Assembly (NCBI GenBank): GCA_905221605.1
Contig: CAJNDS010000435.1
Coordinates: 683,730 to 747,729 of the forward strand
Direction: 5' to 3'
Origin: Symbiodinium natans
Taxonomy: Eukaryota > Sar > Dinophyceae > Suessiales > Symbiodiniaceae
DNA: 64,000 bases
This document shows, one piece after another, positions 19,279-29,981 of this stretch; position 1 is the stretch's first letter; each line of letters opens with the position of its first letter. The notes under the pieces were generated by a model. That model saw nothing but the letters and a program-made list of their open reading frames with translations. It searched no databases and was not told the origin of the DNA. A program made the position numbers and the translations under genes.

Positions 19279-21623
19279 GATACATGGCTGAGTCAAGTGC
19301 CGCCTCGCATGAGGCACCTTGGCAAGCTTGATGTAGTCAGTTTCCTTGCCTCATCTACGCAAAAGGGGTTTTAGGGTTTAGGGTTTAGGGTCTAGGCTAG
19401 GCCTCTTGAGTAAGATCTTTCTCTCTCATTAGGAGTATCTGTTAGACATGTACTGCAGACCCCTTGACACAGCACAGGCTACAGTGATCTTACGTGGGTG
19501 CTTGTTTAGGAACTTAAATTACGTTGCCACAATAAGAGTCGTATCCTTTTTGAGAACGATTATGGTAAGGCCCTAAACCCTTCCCCCCCCCCCCCCAGTC
19601 TCGAAGAAACCCGAGACTCCAAGACCCGCAAGCATCTGGTTCAGGGTCCAAGGTTTAGGGAACCCTAAACCCTGAACCCTGAACCCTGAACCCTGAACCC
19701 TAAACCCCTTCGGTCACTCGTGGGTCAACCAGCCTTAGGCGAGTGCTGTCCACAACCCTGCGCCCGATTCTGGCGGACTGGGCCGGCTTTGACGACGAGG
19801 CCCCCGCTGGCTTAAGGTACTGGAGTTTAGGGTTTGTAGGGTTTAGGGTTCGAAGTGCAAGGGTTTGGGATTTAGGGTTTAGGGTTTAGGGTTTAGAGTC
19901 TAGGGTTTAGGGTTTAGGGCCGTTTAGGGTTTAGGGTTTAGGGGCCCAAAACCAAACACTGTCTAGTTTCCTGGGGCCACCCCTCCCCTCGATGTAAGTC
20001 AATTTGCAGCCTATGAACGTACTTTGAGATACATATTATGGATGGTGTTTACGTTATCTTCATTTTGATGGTATATCATGTTTTTTCTTTGTCAATTTCT
20101 TCATCTTGCAAGAGCTTGTTTTATGCTTCGCATTTGTTTAATCCAAATACTTGGTTTTCTGGAAATGGTATTTACCTCTTCTTAGTGGGAACAGCATTTA
20201 TGGATTTATGGCTTATGTTTTACCTTTAGGACAAATGAGTTTATGAGGAGTTACAGAAACTTCAAGTTCATAATCTCCATTTCCATCTTTGATAGAATGG
20301 CTTGGTGGACGAAACTATATTTACAATCCAACATTAAAGAGGCTCTTTGTCTTGCATGCTCTATTTCCGTCTTGTCATATCTTAATCTACATTCTGTATG
20401 TTCTAAAAATCCTGTACGAATCCACTTGTAATAAATAGCATTTTCTTTTACTAGTAAGTTTTTCTATGGAAAGATATTTATTCTCTATCTAAGCAGCGAA
20501 CGTGGTGACAAACATTGTTTTTGTCAGTCGTTTTACGCACTCATTGCACGTGTAAGCTTACCAGGTGAACCGCGAAGACCACATGATTGGTGCACCACAG
20601 TTGGTTCGCGGACTTGGAAACAAAGGTGCCACGAAGGAACTTACTTAGAACGATAGGAAATGAAATTAGAACTCGCGACTTGGTTCTATCTGGACACAAA
20701 ACTCTCGTTGATGTCCGTTCTTTGATTCGGGAGTTCAGGGCCCAAATCTTGGCGGTTCATTTGTTCACTCATTACGTTCGCTTTCTCACCTCCTCGCACC
20801 ATCTAAACATACGTGAATTCCCAAATTATGGGAAGCTGATTGTCTTCTTGTCTGGCCCGGTCGGAATAGTTACTCATAGTAGTCCCTTATGGTCCCTTTA
20901 TATTCAGACTACAACAACCTTCTAATTAGCAAGGCCCCTATATTACGTTTGCTGGTAGGCCTCTTTCAGCTTCTGGAGCCCTCGATCAGCAGCTGCTTCC
21001 AAGTTCTACCCAACAGTGGGATCGGTTGTCTTGTCTATCTTGCAATCCACAAAGAACCGCTGCCTAACCACCCCGTAAATTGTAAACCCTAAACCCTAAA
21101 CCCTAAACCCTAACCCCGCCGAGCCACTTCCGGGGCAGGAGTTGATCCTCACGGCCATTTATGGCGTGCAGCTTAGGGAAGCTCAAGGGGAGGGGGGGGG
21201 GGCTTATCATTGGGTTATAAAGACACTTTATCTTGGGCTATACCCATGAACCTCCAAGCAGCCCTGAAAGGCTTTCGGGTTTGAGGTGTGTAGGGGGCGG
21301 GTTTTCGGGCTTGCAGGGTTTTTGAGGGTCGAAGGTCCACTTGAAGGTTCACCTCGGGCTCGAGTTGCGAGCAGCGACTTGTGGACAGTTTCCTACCTTC
21401 CTTCTACGGCTTCCTTCGGAACTGTTGTAAGTTTGTAGAATGTCCAAGTGAGCATCTCATGTGACTTTTGAAGGTTCTGAGGGGAGAAGGGCCTTCATGG
21501 ACTCTTAACGTACTACAAGCTTCATTGTGGGAACCCCGCAGTAGGTAGCCCAAGTGTGTTTGAATGTTCCCAAAATTAGGCGCCTATGCCTGTCTTGGGG
21601 TCTTATTAAAAGAAGGGCTATAG
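19279..21623 (+). CDS. Four-exon gene model, 3' end
   Basis: Exons 19279-19367, 19739-19816, 21347-21426 and 21580-21623 join in phase to a TAG stop. They read DTWLSQVPPRMRHLGKLDVV, RVLSTTLRPILADWAGFDDE, FTSGSSCEQRLVDSFLPSFY and AYACLGVLLKEGL. Donors are GTTTTAGGG, GTACTGG, GTAAGT and none. Acceptors are CCTTCAG, CCTTAG, TTGAAG and AATTAG. The third intron spans the AT-rich block and a family E element. An extra island at 21116-21180 (PLPGQELILTAIYGVQL) is left out because its phase does not fit. Product unknown. Confidence 0.55.
19985..20860. other. AT-rich block inside an intron
   Basis: About 0.9 kb without telomere motif and with lower GC. Several frames of 60-112 codons are open; one at 20587-20925 reads RNLLRTIGNEIRTRDLVLSG. 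This could be an inserted element remnant or an unrecognised gene. No conserved motif seen. Confidence 0.4.
20864..20941. repeat. Dispersed element family E, copy 1
   Basis: Shares GGTCGGAATAGTTACT, CCCTTATGGTCCCTTTAT and the end AGGCCCCTATA with copies at 41307, 41535 and 48772. Confidence 0.65.
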
Positions 21624-21978
21624 TTTTGGGAGCGGCGCAGCCCAGTCCTGTCTTGAGGGATGCATCTTGTAAGCTATACATTTTTACAGGCAGACGTATA
21701 CCCAAAGCCTGCCGTAAAGCTCAGGTATGCTTCATCAAGCCCTTGAAAGCCCTAAACCCTAAACCCTAGAAGCCTAGAACCCTAAACCCTAAACCCTAAA
21801 CCCTAAAACCCTTAACCCCTTCCAGCCTTCAGTGACTGACGTCTTGGGCCCCTCTCCTTGCACACCCTACAGACCCTGAATATTTTTGGGAGCAGCTTCA
21901 GGTATGGTTTAGGGTTTAGGGTTTAGTGTTTCGGGATTTACAGGGTTCGCCCGTCGGATTATTTAGTGCAGCTGCTAG

Positions 21979-22160
21979 GGCGCAGACAGCACCGCTGAGG
22001 TTTATCCGGAACCACTTTCGCAGTTCTATGGGCCCTTTCGAACCCATGTAAATTTGACTTCATAGGATCCCCCAAACCCACCCGGCACCAGAGCAGCAGA
22101 GTCTGAGGAATTCGGCTGTATCACAACGGCTCCATCCTGTGACTGGGCTGCGCTGTCAGG
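21979..22160 (+). CDS. Two adjacent candidate exons
   Basis: Exon 21979-22047 follows GCTGCTAG, reads ADSTAEVYPEPLSQFYGPFR in phase 0 and ends CAT|GTAAAT. A second island to 22160 follows GGCACCAG; its best frame (AAESEEFGCITTAPSCDWAA) ends at GG|GTTTAG but does not match phase. An acceptor four bases further gives a phase-matched but less biased reading (QQSLRNSAVSQ). Intron of about 44 bases. Confidence 0.5.
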
Positions 22161-22908
22161 GTTTAGAGTTTAAGGTCGAGGGTTGAGGGTGAGGGTTCAT
22201 GAGGTTTGGGGCCCTAGGGTTTGGGGCCTTATAGGAGTTGAGCCAACCCTTTTTGTATCGTACCCCAAAACTCCCAGCCCTACACCCTGAGTTATTATGG
22301 TGGGCAACTTCCCCGTTGTTGCCTTTTGCATACCCCTTCAGCTTACCCTTAATATGGTTCTGTGCACCCCAAGTACTTACAAGGCTCCATGTTGTAACAG
22401 GAGCCCCAAGAGGGACCGCAATTTGCCTAGGGTTTAGGGGTTCTGTTGGATGGTTTGAAAGGCACGATCCTCATTGAGCCTAATAAAGATTGCGCAGTCC
22501 TCTCGACAACCCTCAACTCAACCAGACTTTAGCCCACCTTACCACGTCTCCCAAAAGAGTCTCCTATGACCCCATGGCCCTTGTATCCGATAGCCCTATA
22601 ACCCTAGAACCCCTTTGAAATTGTCAGAGGCGTCGTACTGTGACAATTTGGGTTCTGAGCAGGTTGATACTTGTGCGCATTGAGAGAAGCCCAAGCCCTC
22701 AACCCTACCTAGAGGTTCATGGGTACTTACAACGTAGAGTTCTAAGTAGGGTAGGGATAGTTGTAATTTGTTGTATCCCTTCTTAGGGAAACCCTCCACC
22801 CTAAACCCTAAATCCTAAGCCCCAAACCCCAAAGCAAGCCCGCCTTGGAACCCTACAACCCTAACAACCTACAACCCTAAACCCTAAACCCTAAACCCTA
22901 AACCCTAC

Positions 22909-22963
22909 TGTCCGCCACTTCCTTGCAAGGCACATGCATGTCGACCGGAAGGCCCCTCCCAAG
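22909..22963 (-). CDS. Exon island, orientation uncertain
   Basis: On the minus strand, acceptor CAACCCAG, frame LGRGLPVDMHVPCKEVAD, donor ACA|GTAGGGTTTAGG. On + the frame VRHFLARHMHVDRKAPPKLG is also open and ends at GG|GTTTAGGG but lacks an acceptor AG next to the repeat. Neighbours are on +. Confidence 0.35.
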
Positions 22964-22974
22964 CTGGGTTGTGG

Positions 22975-23213
22975 GTTTAGGGCTGGGGTTTAGGGTTTAG
23001 GGTTTAGGGTTTAGGGTTTAGGGGTTAGGGGTTAGGGGTTAGGGGTTTTGGGTTTTTGGGTTTTAGGGTTTTAGGGTTTTAGGGTTTTAGGGTTTTTGGG
23101 TTTTTGGGTTTTTGGGTTTTTGGGTTTTTGGGTTTTTGGGTTTGGGGGTTTTTGGGTTTTAGGGTTTTAGGGTTTTAGGGTTTTAGGGTTTTAGGGTTTT
23201 AGGGTTTTGGGTT
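22975..23213. repeat. Graded telomere-like array
   Basis: A continuous array in which the unit changes in blocks: TTTAGGG, then TTAGGGG, then TTTTAGGG, then TTTTTGGG, then TTTTAGGG again. It shows local homogenisation of variants over 240 bases. Confidence 0.9.
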
Positions 23214-23511
23214 CAGTTGTCACAACCCAACAAGGGGTGTTTGGGGTTTATTCTCACGTGTCCTGGTTGACTGCTGTCAGGGGTTTGGGGTCGAGGCCAA
23301 GCATCAAAACCAAACCGTTAAACCAGAGGGCTTAGGGTTTAGGGTTTGCTGAACCCTTAGCCCGAAATCACAACTTACGAAATCCTTAGCCTTAAGCCCT
23401 AAACACCAAACCCAGCCCATTTGGATTGGCAAGGAACCCCTGTCGGCAAGAAGTAGACAAGCCACAAATACGCAGGCTTCGGGTCCCGGAGACCTCTCAA
23501 ACTCTTGGGTT

Positions 23512-23606
23512 TACCCAAAGGCTCCAATGTAGTTCCTTTTTTGGGTTGGTTATAGGGGAGTCTAGTATACTACCCCAAAAAGGTGCTACATAGGAGCCTT
23601 TGGGTA
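23512..23606. mobile_element. Palindromic element with CTACCCAAAGGCTCC-type arms
   Basis: Arms TACCCAAAGGCTCC and GGAGCCTTTGGGTA are perfect complements; pairing continues through CCTTTTTTGGG / CCCCAAAAAGG. About 95 bases. No second copy noticed here. Confidence 0.75.
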
Positions 23607-24210
23607 GGGTTTAGAGGGTTTAGGGTTTAGAGTTTAGGGTTTAGGGCCTAGGGTCTAGGGTCGAGGGTCGAGGGTTTGTGTTCAGGGCGACCCTCAAAGC
23701 CGCAAATTCCATATTCATAAATTCCGCATTTAGTCCCCAAGCTCCTCAGGAGACGCACGTGATATCTGCAATCCTGGAGGTGGGCCACCTCCTTCTGCAG
23801 GTGGGGGGGGGGGGGGGGATTGGCCGTCTGCCCGAACCTTCTACACGATGGCTAGACTGTGATGCGCATTCAGTTTTTGCGGTGGAATCTGTCGCTCGGC
23901 TGCTCCGTCAAAGCGCGCATAGACAGTTGCCAGAGTTAGTTGATGCAGTACTGTGTGGTGCTTGAAGGGAAAGCGCAAACATTGGCCGAGAGCTGGCAGG
24001 GGAGTGTTTAGGGCGTTTAGGGTTCAGGGAGTAGGCTTGTTTTGGTCGGAAGGACTTGCATAACTTAACCCACAAAGGAAACCTTCACTAGCAAAGCCTC
24101 GCAACTGTTCGTTTTTACATGATACAGACAAATGTTTACCAGATAATTATGGACATGCATATATATATATATACATTTATACTTCTATTTCATTCCTTTG
24201 TTTTCATGAG

Positions 24211-24511
24211 GAGGGTCCAAAACATCCCGAGACCAGCTCCCTAAACGGCGAGATGTTCAGGACCAGAGGTTTCCGCCAAGAAGCTTCAACTTTCAAGGCA
24301 GGATCCAAGCAGAAGTACAGGCAATTCTACATTCCCATTCAAGACCCCAGAGAACTAAATACCCCGTTCATAAGGATAGCTCCTTTCATCGTAACAGGGT
24401 TTCTGATCTAAGGAATGTTCCTTACTTCCGGCCCCCTGTGAAGGACCAAAGTCCCGAGTCGTCGTGGCCACTACGGATCTACGATCACTCGGGCTGCTCG
24501 GACTTTGGCTC
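24211..24511 (+). CDS. Coding island with two competing frames
   Basis: After a pyrimidine tract ending CATGAG, one frame runs 60 codons (HPETSSLNGEMFRTRGFRQE to PFIRIAPFI) to TTCATC|GTAACA; a 22-base GT..AG stretch could follow. A different frame from about 24256 runs 85 codons (SFNFQGRIQAEVQAILHSHS to SGCSDFGS) to a TGA at 24511 without an intron. Both look protein-like. The region is coding in my view, but the frame is undecided. Confidence 0.5.
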
Positions 24512-25147
24512 GTGATCCCTAATCCCTAAACCCTAAACCCTAAACCCTAAGCCCCAAAAACCCTAGGGTTGCGTCACCTAGGTGAACCCTGACCTTCCCA
24601 CCCCCCAACCCATGCGACCTGCAAAGAAAGGTATACCTCTGTACGTACATACTTTTATGTCATAAGCCCCCGGGACCCTCCTAGATCACTCGCAAGAAGT
24701 AGATCAAAATAAAACATGCACAACATGGAAGACTATTCACTGCACCCCCGGAGACCCATCCCACGGGGCCTTGCGCCGAGGACGGGAGCACGTGATCCCG
24801 AACAAGCCTGGTCAGACGCTGGCTTCTGTTAAGGCTTTACGAAGGTTACCCTCCAGGGTTGCTGAATTTTGAAGATGGTTAAGGCTTTTAAGGGGGGCAG
24901 ATCTCAACCATGATTGCTGAGAAGAAGATTCCTTATTAGTGAAGGGGTATTGGAGTCTTTTGGTTTTTCAATCGAATGCAATGCCCCAAGTCCCTAGGCA
25001 TCAAAAGGTTCTAAGCCAGGACTCTCCAACTCTAATCCGAAGCCGCAAGCCAACAACTTCTCCCGGGACGTTCTGTTGCCCACGGCTTCATGGCCTGCAA
25101 ACCCTAAACCCTGAACCTTAAACCCTAAACCCTAAGCACTGACTAAG

Positions 25148-25436
25148 CAAAAGGGAACACCTGCGGGCAAGCCTTTCTCGCATTGCACAAGGAGTCCTGT
25201 GAAGTCCACCGCCTCATCCCGGTAATGCTTAAGAAGCCTGTGGGGCCTGATATATTGCCGAAAGAACTATGATCTTCAGATTTTGCGGGGGCTTGGTTTT
25301 AAAGTCACTGCTGTACTGGAGGAATTGTTTGGAGATCCTATGGATTGATAAGGGAAGCAAGCGGGGACAATTGTCCATGGTGGCTCTGTTTCAACATGTT
25401 CTTTCGATCGCCTGCCAGATCCCCCATGAGCCATGA
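25148..25436 (+). CDS. Two-exon 3' gene end, frame of second exon unsettled
   Basis: Exon 25148-25221 follows GACTAAG; best frame KGNTCGQAFLALHKESCEVH ends CCG|GTAATG. A 58-base intron ends CTTCAG. From 25280 two frames are open: the phase-matched ILRGLGFKVTAVLEELFGDP stops at 25348; the longer FCGGLVLKSLLYWRNCLEIL runs 50 codons to TGA at 25436 and has better third-base bias. Product unknown. Confidence 0.5.
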
Positions 25437-25563
25437 GGGCAGGGTTTAGGGCTTTTGGGGATTTTTGGGTTTTAGGGTTTAGCCCCTAAACCCTAAACCC
25501 TACACCCCAAACCCTAAATCCTAAACCCTAAACCCTAAACCCCAAACCCAAAGTCCTTTGAAG

Positions 25564-25660
25564 CGGACGAGGATGATCCTCTACGAGTCGTCGACCTGCC
25601 CCCACGGCCGGCCTGATCCGTTTGTGGGCCGAGCATCTCTGCAGCAGAACTTGAGACCCA
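25564..25660 (+). CDS. Candidate exon
   Basis: Between CCCTAAA arrays on both sides. Frame RTRMILYESSTCPHGRPDPF and VGRASLQQN with 80 percent G/C third bases. Acceptor CTTTGAAG; the donor is unclear (perhaps TTT|GTGGGC at 25624). Product unknown. Confidence 0.45.
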
Positions 25661-26609
25661 ACACCCTAAACCCTAAACCCTAAACCGCAAACCCCAAACC
25701 CTAAGGGGCTGAAAGGGGTCCATGGGCTGTAGGGCTTAGGATCTCTTTTGAGGGGTTTTTGGTCGGGTCTGAGAGTTTCGGGTTTCTGGAGCTGCCACCA
25801 AGCCCTCCTGAAGCCCCTAAGAGTATCCTGTAGCGCCCTTCATGTTTGGACCCCCTATGGCTTAGGTAGGGTTTAGGGTTTAGGGTTTAGGGCTTAGGGT
25901 TTAGGGGTTAGGGGTTTGGGGTTTGGGGTTTGGGGGTTAGGCGTTTAGGGGTTTGGGGTTTGACGTTTGGCAAATGTTGGGGAATACATGAGCTTCATGG
26001 GAATCCTAGGGTTTGGCGTTTTTTCGAAGCAGTGCTTGGATCGTGAGTTTAGGGTTCCGGGTGCCTAGCAGCTCAGGAAATGGCGAACGTCTTTGTGCCT
26101 TCGCGACGAGCAGGGGCTGTGGGTTTAGGCGTTTGGAATCTCAGAAATCCTAACCCTAAGCCCTAAGTCCGTAATCCACCCCTAAACCCTGTGCAGAAAA
26201 TATACCGTAATATTGTGTCCATATATATATATATATACTGAAGTACGCAAAAAAACACATGGCGCCGTGCGGTCCCGTGTACGGCCCTAAACCCTGAACA
26301 CGAAAGCCCCAAAACCCGGCATAAACCCCAGAAGGTCCCTTATCAGGGTCCATCCTAAACCTAGACAAGCCCCAAAAAACTAAAACCCAAATCCATAAAA
26401 TCTAAACCCTAAAGCCTAAAGCCTAAACATGAATCTTGTTGGCCCGGAAGTTCCATGTTGGTGCTTTTTGTCGGTGGGGAATCTTGAGTGCCTGCAGAGC
26501 TTACCAGGGCTTGTTGGTGCGTATGAGGGCTCGTGATGATTTAGGGTTTAGGGGTCTATGGCTGGGTTTCTCGGTTTAGGCTTTGGATTAGGATCCCTAG
26601 TATAGCAAC

Positions 26610-27032
26610 ATGAGGAACTTAACTGAGGGGAAGGTGCCACTATCAGGGCGAACAGACGCAGGTTTAGAAGTTCAGAGATTCAGTGTTTGCAGGATTGAGG
26701 CTCTCGAGTTTGGCTGCTGCAGTAGGGTTTGGGTTTGGGGCTTTAGGTTTGGGAGTGGTCGGGTTCGGGCGTTTAAGGCTTGTAGGGAACATCGGGTTCA
26801 GGGTTTTGGGCGCCGTGAACAAAGCAACTTCCTCTGCCAAACGCTTGGAGATCTCCGACTGATGGGGTCTAAACCCTACGCACAGCCTCTACACAAAAAA
26901 CTAGCCCTCAGCCCCAAACCTTGCACCCCCGAATCCTACCTGGACCCCCCAAAGTACGTGACAAAGTTCGCCTCCCCCCCCCTTCCAAAAAAAAGTCAAC
27001 GAAACGTAAACGGGCCATTTATTGTAAGATAG
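26610..27032 (+). CDS. Long open frame, partly repeat-derived
   Basis: 140 codons open. The centre (FGCCSRVWVWGFRFGSGRVR) is translated repeat. The last 70 codons (QSNFLCQTLGDLRLMGSKPY on) look more like protein. A short overlapping frame (AVNKATSSAKRLEISD then TGA at 26859) is an alternative terminal exon. Low confidence. Confidence 0.25.
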   Translation: MRNLTEGKVPLSGRTDAGLEVQRFSVCRIEALEFGCCSRVWVWGFRFGSGRVRAFKACREHRVQGFGRREQSNFLCQTLGDLRLMGSKPYAQPLHKKLALSPKPCTPESYLDPPKYVTKFASPPLPKKSQRNVNGPFIVR

Positions 27033-27039
27033 TTTAGGT

Positions 27040-27272
27040 AACACTAAACCCTTTAAACCCTAAACCCCAAACCCCAAGCCCCAAACCCCAAACCCCAAAC
27101 CCCAAACCCCGAAACCCCAAAACCCCAAAACCCCAAAACCCCAAAACCCCAAAGCCCCAAAACCCTAACCCTCAAAACGTCCTAAGCCCTTGAACCGCGC
27201 CCCCCCCCAAACCCTAAACCCTAAACCCTAAACCCCAAACCCTAAACCCTAAACCCTAAACCCTAAACCCTC
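27040..27272. repeat. CCCCAAA, CCCCAAAA and CCCTAAA arrays
   Basis: 27058-27170 is a homogenised CCCCAAA/CCCCAAAA block; 27211-27272 is CCCTAAA. The second block leads into the acceptor of the 27281 exon. Confidence 0.9.
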
Positions 27273-27280
27273 TTTCAAAG

Positions 27281-27356
27281 TAGCCCACGAGGTGCACTTC
27301 AAGCCGCGAGGTTGGCCCCAAGTCCAGGGCCGAACGTCGCAGGAGGGCACCGGCTG
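27281..27356 (+). CDS. Strong internal exon
   Basis: Acceptor CTTTCAAAG after a CCCTAAA array, 24 full codons AHEVHFKPRGWPQVQGRTSQ plus EGTG, donor TG|GTTGGGG in a TTTGGGG array. Excellent G/C third-base bias. One of the clearest single exons. Product unknown. Confidence 0.65.
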
Positions 27357-27598
27357 GTTGGGGTTTGGGGGTTTGGGGGTTTGGGGGGTTTAGGGTTTAG
27401 GGTTATTGGGTTTAGGTTTTAGGGGTTTAGGGGTTTAGGGGTTTATAGGGTGTAGGGTGTAGGGGGGTTTAGGGGGGTTTAGGGGGGTTTGGGGGTGTAG
27501 GAGTTTAGGGTTTATAGGGGTTTCGGGGTGGGGGGGGGTTTGGGGGTTTGGGGTTTAGGGGTTTAGGGGTTTGGGGTTTAGGGTTAAGGGTTTAGGGC
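27357..27598. repeat. G-rich telomere-like array
   Basis: TTTGGGG, TTTAGGGG and TTTAGGG variants in blocks over 240 bases, starting at the donor of the exon above. Confidence 0.9.
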
Positions 27599-28019
27599 GG
27601 CGGAAGTCGTCTTCTTATGAACAAAGGAGTCGAGACGGTATCCTTTTGTTGGACAGCCCATGGGATATGTGTGTGTGTGTGTTTTTCCTGATTGTGTTGA
27701 AAAAGTATCATGTTTCAGGAACAGTCTTCAACATGTTTCAGAGGCTAGTTTCGTGGTTTCTTGGTTTGTGGATAGGTTCTGTGCTTTTTGATCCGCGTTC
27801 AACCTTTTCAGTGCTCAGGGGATTGGAGTCAAGTTGGTAAGTTGTTTCTTGCCAGCCATTTCTTCCCTAAGGAGCTGGACAAACAACGCGTCGTCTTGTT
27901 TCGGGCTTTGTGTTTTGCTTGCTGACCGTCTTGTGGGTGTTGTGTCTTTAGGGTTTCATGGCTTTAGAGGTTTAGAGCTGGTCCATCCAAATAGCTACTT
28001 TAAACTATTTGGGGGAGCG

Positions 28020-28560
28020 GGGGGAACCTGTGTTTTTTTTTTGCTCGGCCAGCTCTTTTCCTTTTCCTTCTTTTTGCTCGGCCAGCCGCGTCCCGAGCAA
28101 AAGAAAACGCGCCCGTGGCCAGCGCCAGCCGCGTCCCGAGCAAAAAAAAAAACGCGCCCGTGGCCAGCTCTTTTCCTTTTCCTTCTTTTTGCTCGGCCAG
28201 CCGCGTCCCGAGCAAAAAAAAAAAGGCGCCCGGAGTGTTTTTTTTTTGCTCGGCCAGCCACGTCCCGAACAAAAAAAAAACGCACCCCTGAAGGAAGGCC
28301 CACACGACCCCCGGCCCGCAAGTGAGTGAGTGACCGGGCGCGTCCCGAGCAAAAAAAAGCGCGCCCGGAGTGTTTTTTTTGCTCGGCCAGCCGCGTGCCG
28401 AACAAAAAAAACGCGCCCCTGAAGGAAGGCCCACACGACCCCCGGCCCGCAAGTGAGTGAGTGACCGGGCGCGTCCCGAGCAAAAAAAACGCGCCCGGAG
28501 TTTTTTTTTGCTCGGCCAGCCGCGTCCCGAACAACAAAAACGCGCCCCTAATCCCCCCAG
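28020..28560. repeat. Hairpin repeat cluster 1 (T-tract, GCTCGGCCAGCCGCGTCCCGAGC, A-tract)
   Basis: Seven or so copies of a module: a T-tract, GCTCGGCCAGCCGCG, TCCCGAGC, then an A-tract, linked by GC-rich spacer GCGCCCGGAGTG. GCTCGG and CCGAGC plus the T and A tracts can form a stem of about 14 pairs. Two copies share a longer spacer with AAGGAAGGCCCACACGACCC. Frames of 100-200 codons on both strands (FFFCSGRGWPSKKK) are repeat translations, not genes. Confidence 0.85.
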
Positions 28561-28920
28561 CTTCGTTTAAGCCGCGCAAAGCGTGCTTCAAAGCCTAAGA
28601 AACTTGTTGAAACCCATCATGTGAGCATTGTGTTTGCAAATGCGGGGGGCTGCGCCCCCCCCGCCCAACCCCCCCGCTTCGTTTAAGCCGTGCAAAGCGT
28701 GCTTCCAAGCCTAAGAAACTTGTTGAAACCCATCATGTGAGCATTGTGTTTGCAAATGGGGGGGTGGGGGGGCTGCCCCCCCCCCCCCCCCCCCCCAACC
28801 CCCGCCGCTTCGTTGAAGCCGTGCAAAGCGTGCTTCCAAAACTAAGAAACTTTTTGAAACACATCATGTGAGCATTGTGTTTGCAAATGGGGGGTGGCTG
28901 CGCCCCCCAACCCCTCCGCT
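28558..28920. repeat. Tandem repeat, about 120-base unit x3
   Basis: Three direct copies starting at GCTTCGTTTAAGCC (28559), GCTTCGTTTAAGCC (28675) and GCTTCGTTGAAGCC (28806), each holding AACCCATCATGTGAGCATTG or near copy and a G-tract/C-tract hairpin at the end. Confidence 0.9.
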
Positions 28921-28924
28921 TTCA

Positions 28925-29195
28925 AAAAAAGGCATGAATACGAGATCCTACGAGAAGTATTATGAAAATATAGAGGGAATGTAGCTTTTTCCTCGGAAAA
29001 TCAAAAAACAAACCAACGAAAAACATTAATAAGAAATCCTACGAAAAGCAGTATGAATGCTCTGAAATATAGAGGGATTGTAGCATTTTCCTAAGAAAAA
29101 CCAAGAAAACGAAGCGAAAAGAAAGAATTAATAGGAAATCAGTCATAGGAAGATGTGGACAATGTAGCTTTTTCCTGGGAAAACCAAGAAAACGA
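28925..29195. repeat. AT-rich tandem repeat, about 95-base unit x3
   Basis: Three degenerate copies sharing ATCCTACGA, ATATAGAGGGA.TGTAGC and TTTTTCCT..GAAAA blocks. Lies between the two hairpin clusters. Confidence 0.75.
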
Positions 29196-29276
29196 CCCCC
29201 CCCCCCCCGGCGTGCCGCCAAAAAAAAAGACCCCCCCCCAAAAAAAAAAAAAAAAAGATTCCACCCCTTAAAAAAG

Positions 29277-29652
29277 ATGCGCCCCGGCCGCCCCCGAGTG
29301 TTTTTTTTTGCTGGGCCAGCCGCGTCCCGAACAAAAAAAAAAACGCCCCCCGGCCGCCCCCGAGTGTTTTATTTTTTGCTGGGCCAGCCGCGTCCCGAAC
29401 AAAAAAAACGCGCCCCGACCGCCCCGAGTGTTTTTCTTTTTGCTGGGCCAGCCGCGTGCCGAACAAAAAAGAAAGCGCGCCCCGGCCGCCCCGAGTTTTT
29501 TTTGCTGGGCCAGCCGCGTCCCGAAAAAAAAAGAAAAAAAAACCCGCCCCGGCCGCCCCCGAGTGTTTTTTTTTGCTGGGCCAGCCGCGTCCCGAACAAA
29601 ACAAAAAACGCGCCCCGGCTGCCCCCGAGTGTTTTTTTTGCTGGGTCAGCCG
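29277..29652. repeat. Hairpin repeat cluster 2
   Basis: Six or seven copies of the same module with GCTGGGCCAGCCGCG instead of GCTCGGCCAGCC, spacer GCCCCGGCCGCCCCGAGTG. The change breaks part of the GCTCGG/CCGAGC stem but makes a GCTGGGCCAGC palindrome. Confidence 0.85.
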
Positions 29653-29981
29653 CGACGTGCAATCTGCGCAAACTTGCAACATGTTTGTGTATGATGTGCC
29701 TGGTGCTTGCGTGCTTGTTCATCCTGTGTACCTTGAACCTTTTGCACCAGCTCAGGCTGCTGGCTGCTGGAGCAGCTTGTGGCTTCATGTTTGTCTGTGA
29801 GCCCTGGCATGGAAGAGTGCACGTGAAGAAGGAGAAGGGGAAGGCCAAGGCCATGGCCAAGGCCAAGGCCATGGCCAAGGATCCGGCCAAGGCTCCGGCT
29901 CTGGGCCTCCCCAAGCACATTCCTGAACCAAAGCCGTTGACGCTCGGCAAATGTATGGCCGCAATGCAGCGTTGTTGTTGA
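29653..29981 (+). CDS. Candidate coding region with hydrophobic start and Lys-rich tail
   Basis: Open frame leaving the hairpin cluster: CLVLACLFILCTLNLLHQLR, then CGFMFVCEPW, then KKEKGKAKAMAKAKAMAK, ending MQRCC at TGA. A membrane-like segment followed by a basic repeat. All these codons lie in non-telomere-like DNA. It could be a small membrane protein or chance; 3' neighbours 30028-30360 (minus, CRTCPFCDC) and 30403-30921 are open too but unassigned. Confidence 0.3.

Noticed and set aside
23790-23965. 95-codon frame ending LVDAVLCGA
   Set aside because: Crosses a poly-G tract whose length is unreliable; the right part looks coding (CDAHSVFAVESVARLLRQSA) but has no clear splice borders, so it was not listed.
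28000-28591. Frames of 100-198 codons on both strands in the hairpin cluster
   Set aside because: All are translations of the T-tract/GC-core module (FFFCSGRGWPSKKK); they are open in every frame because the unit has no stop, not because of selection.
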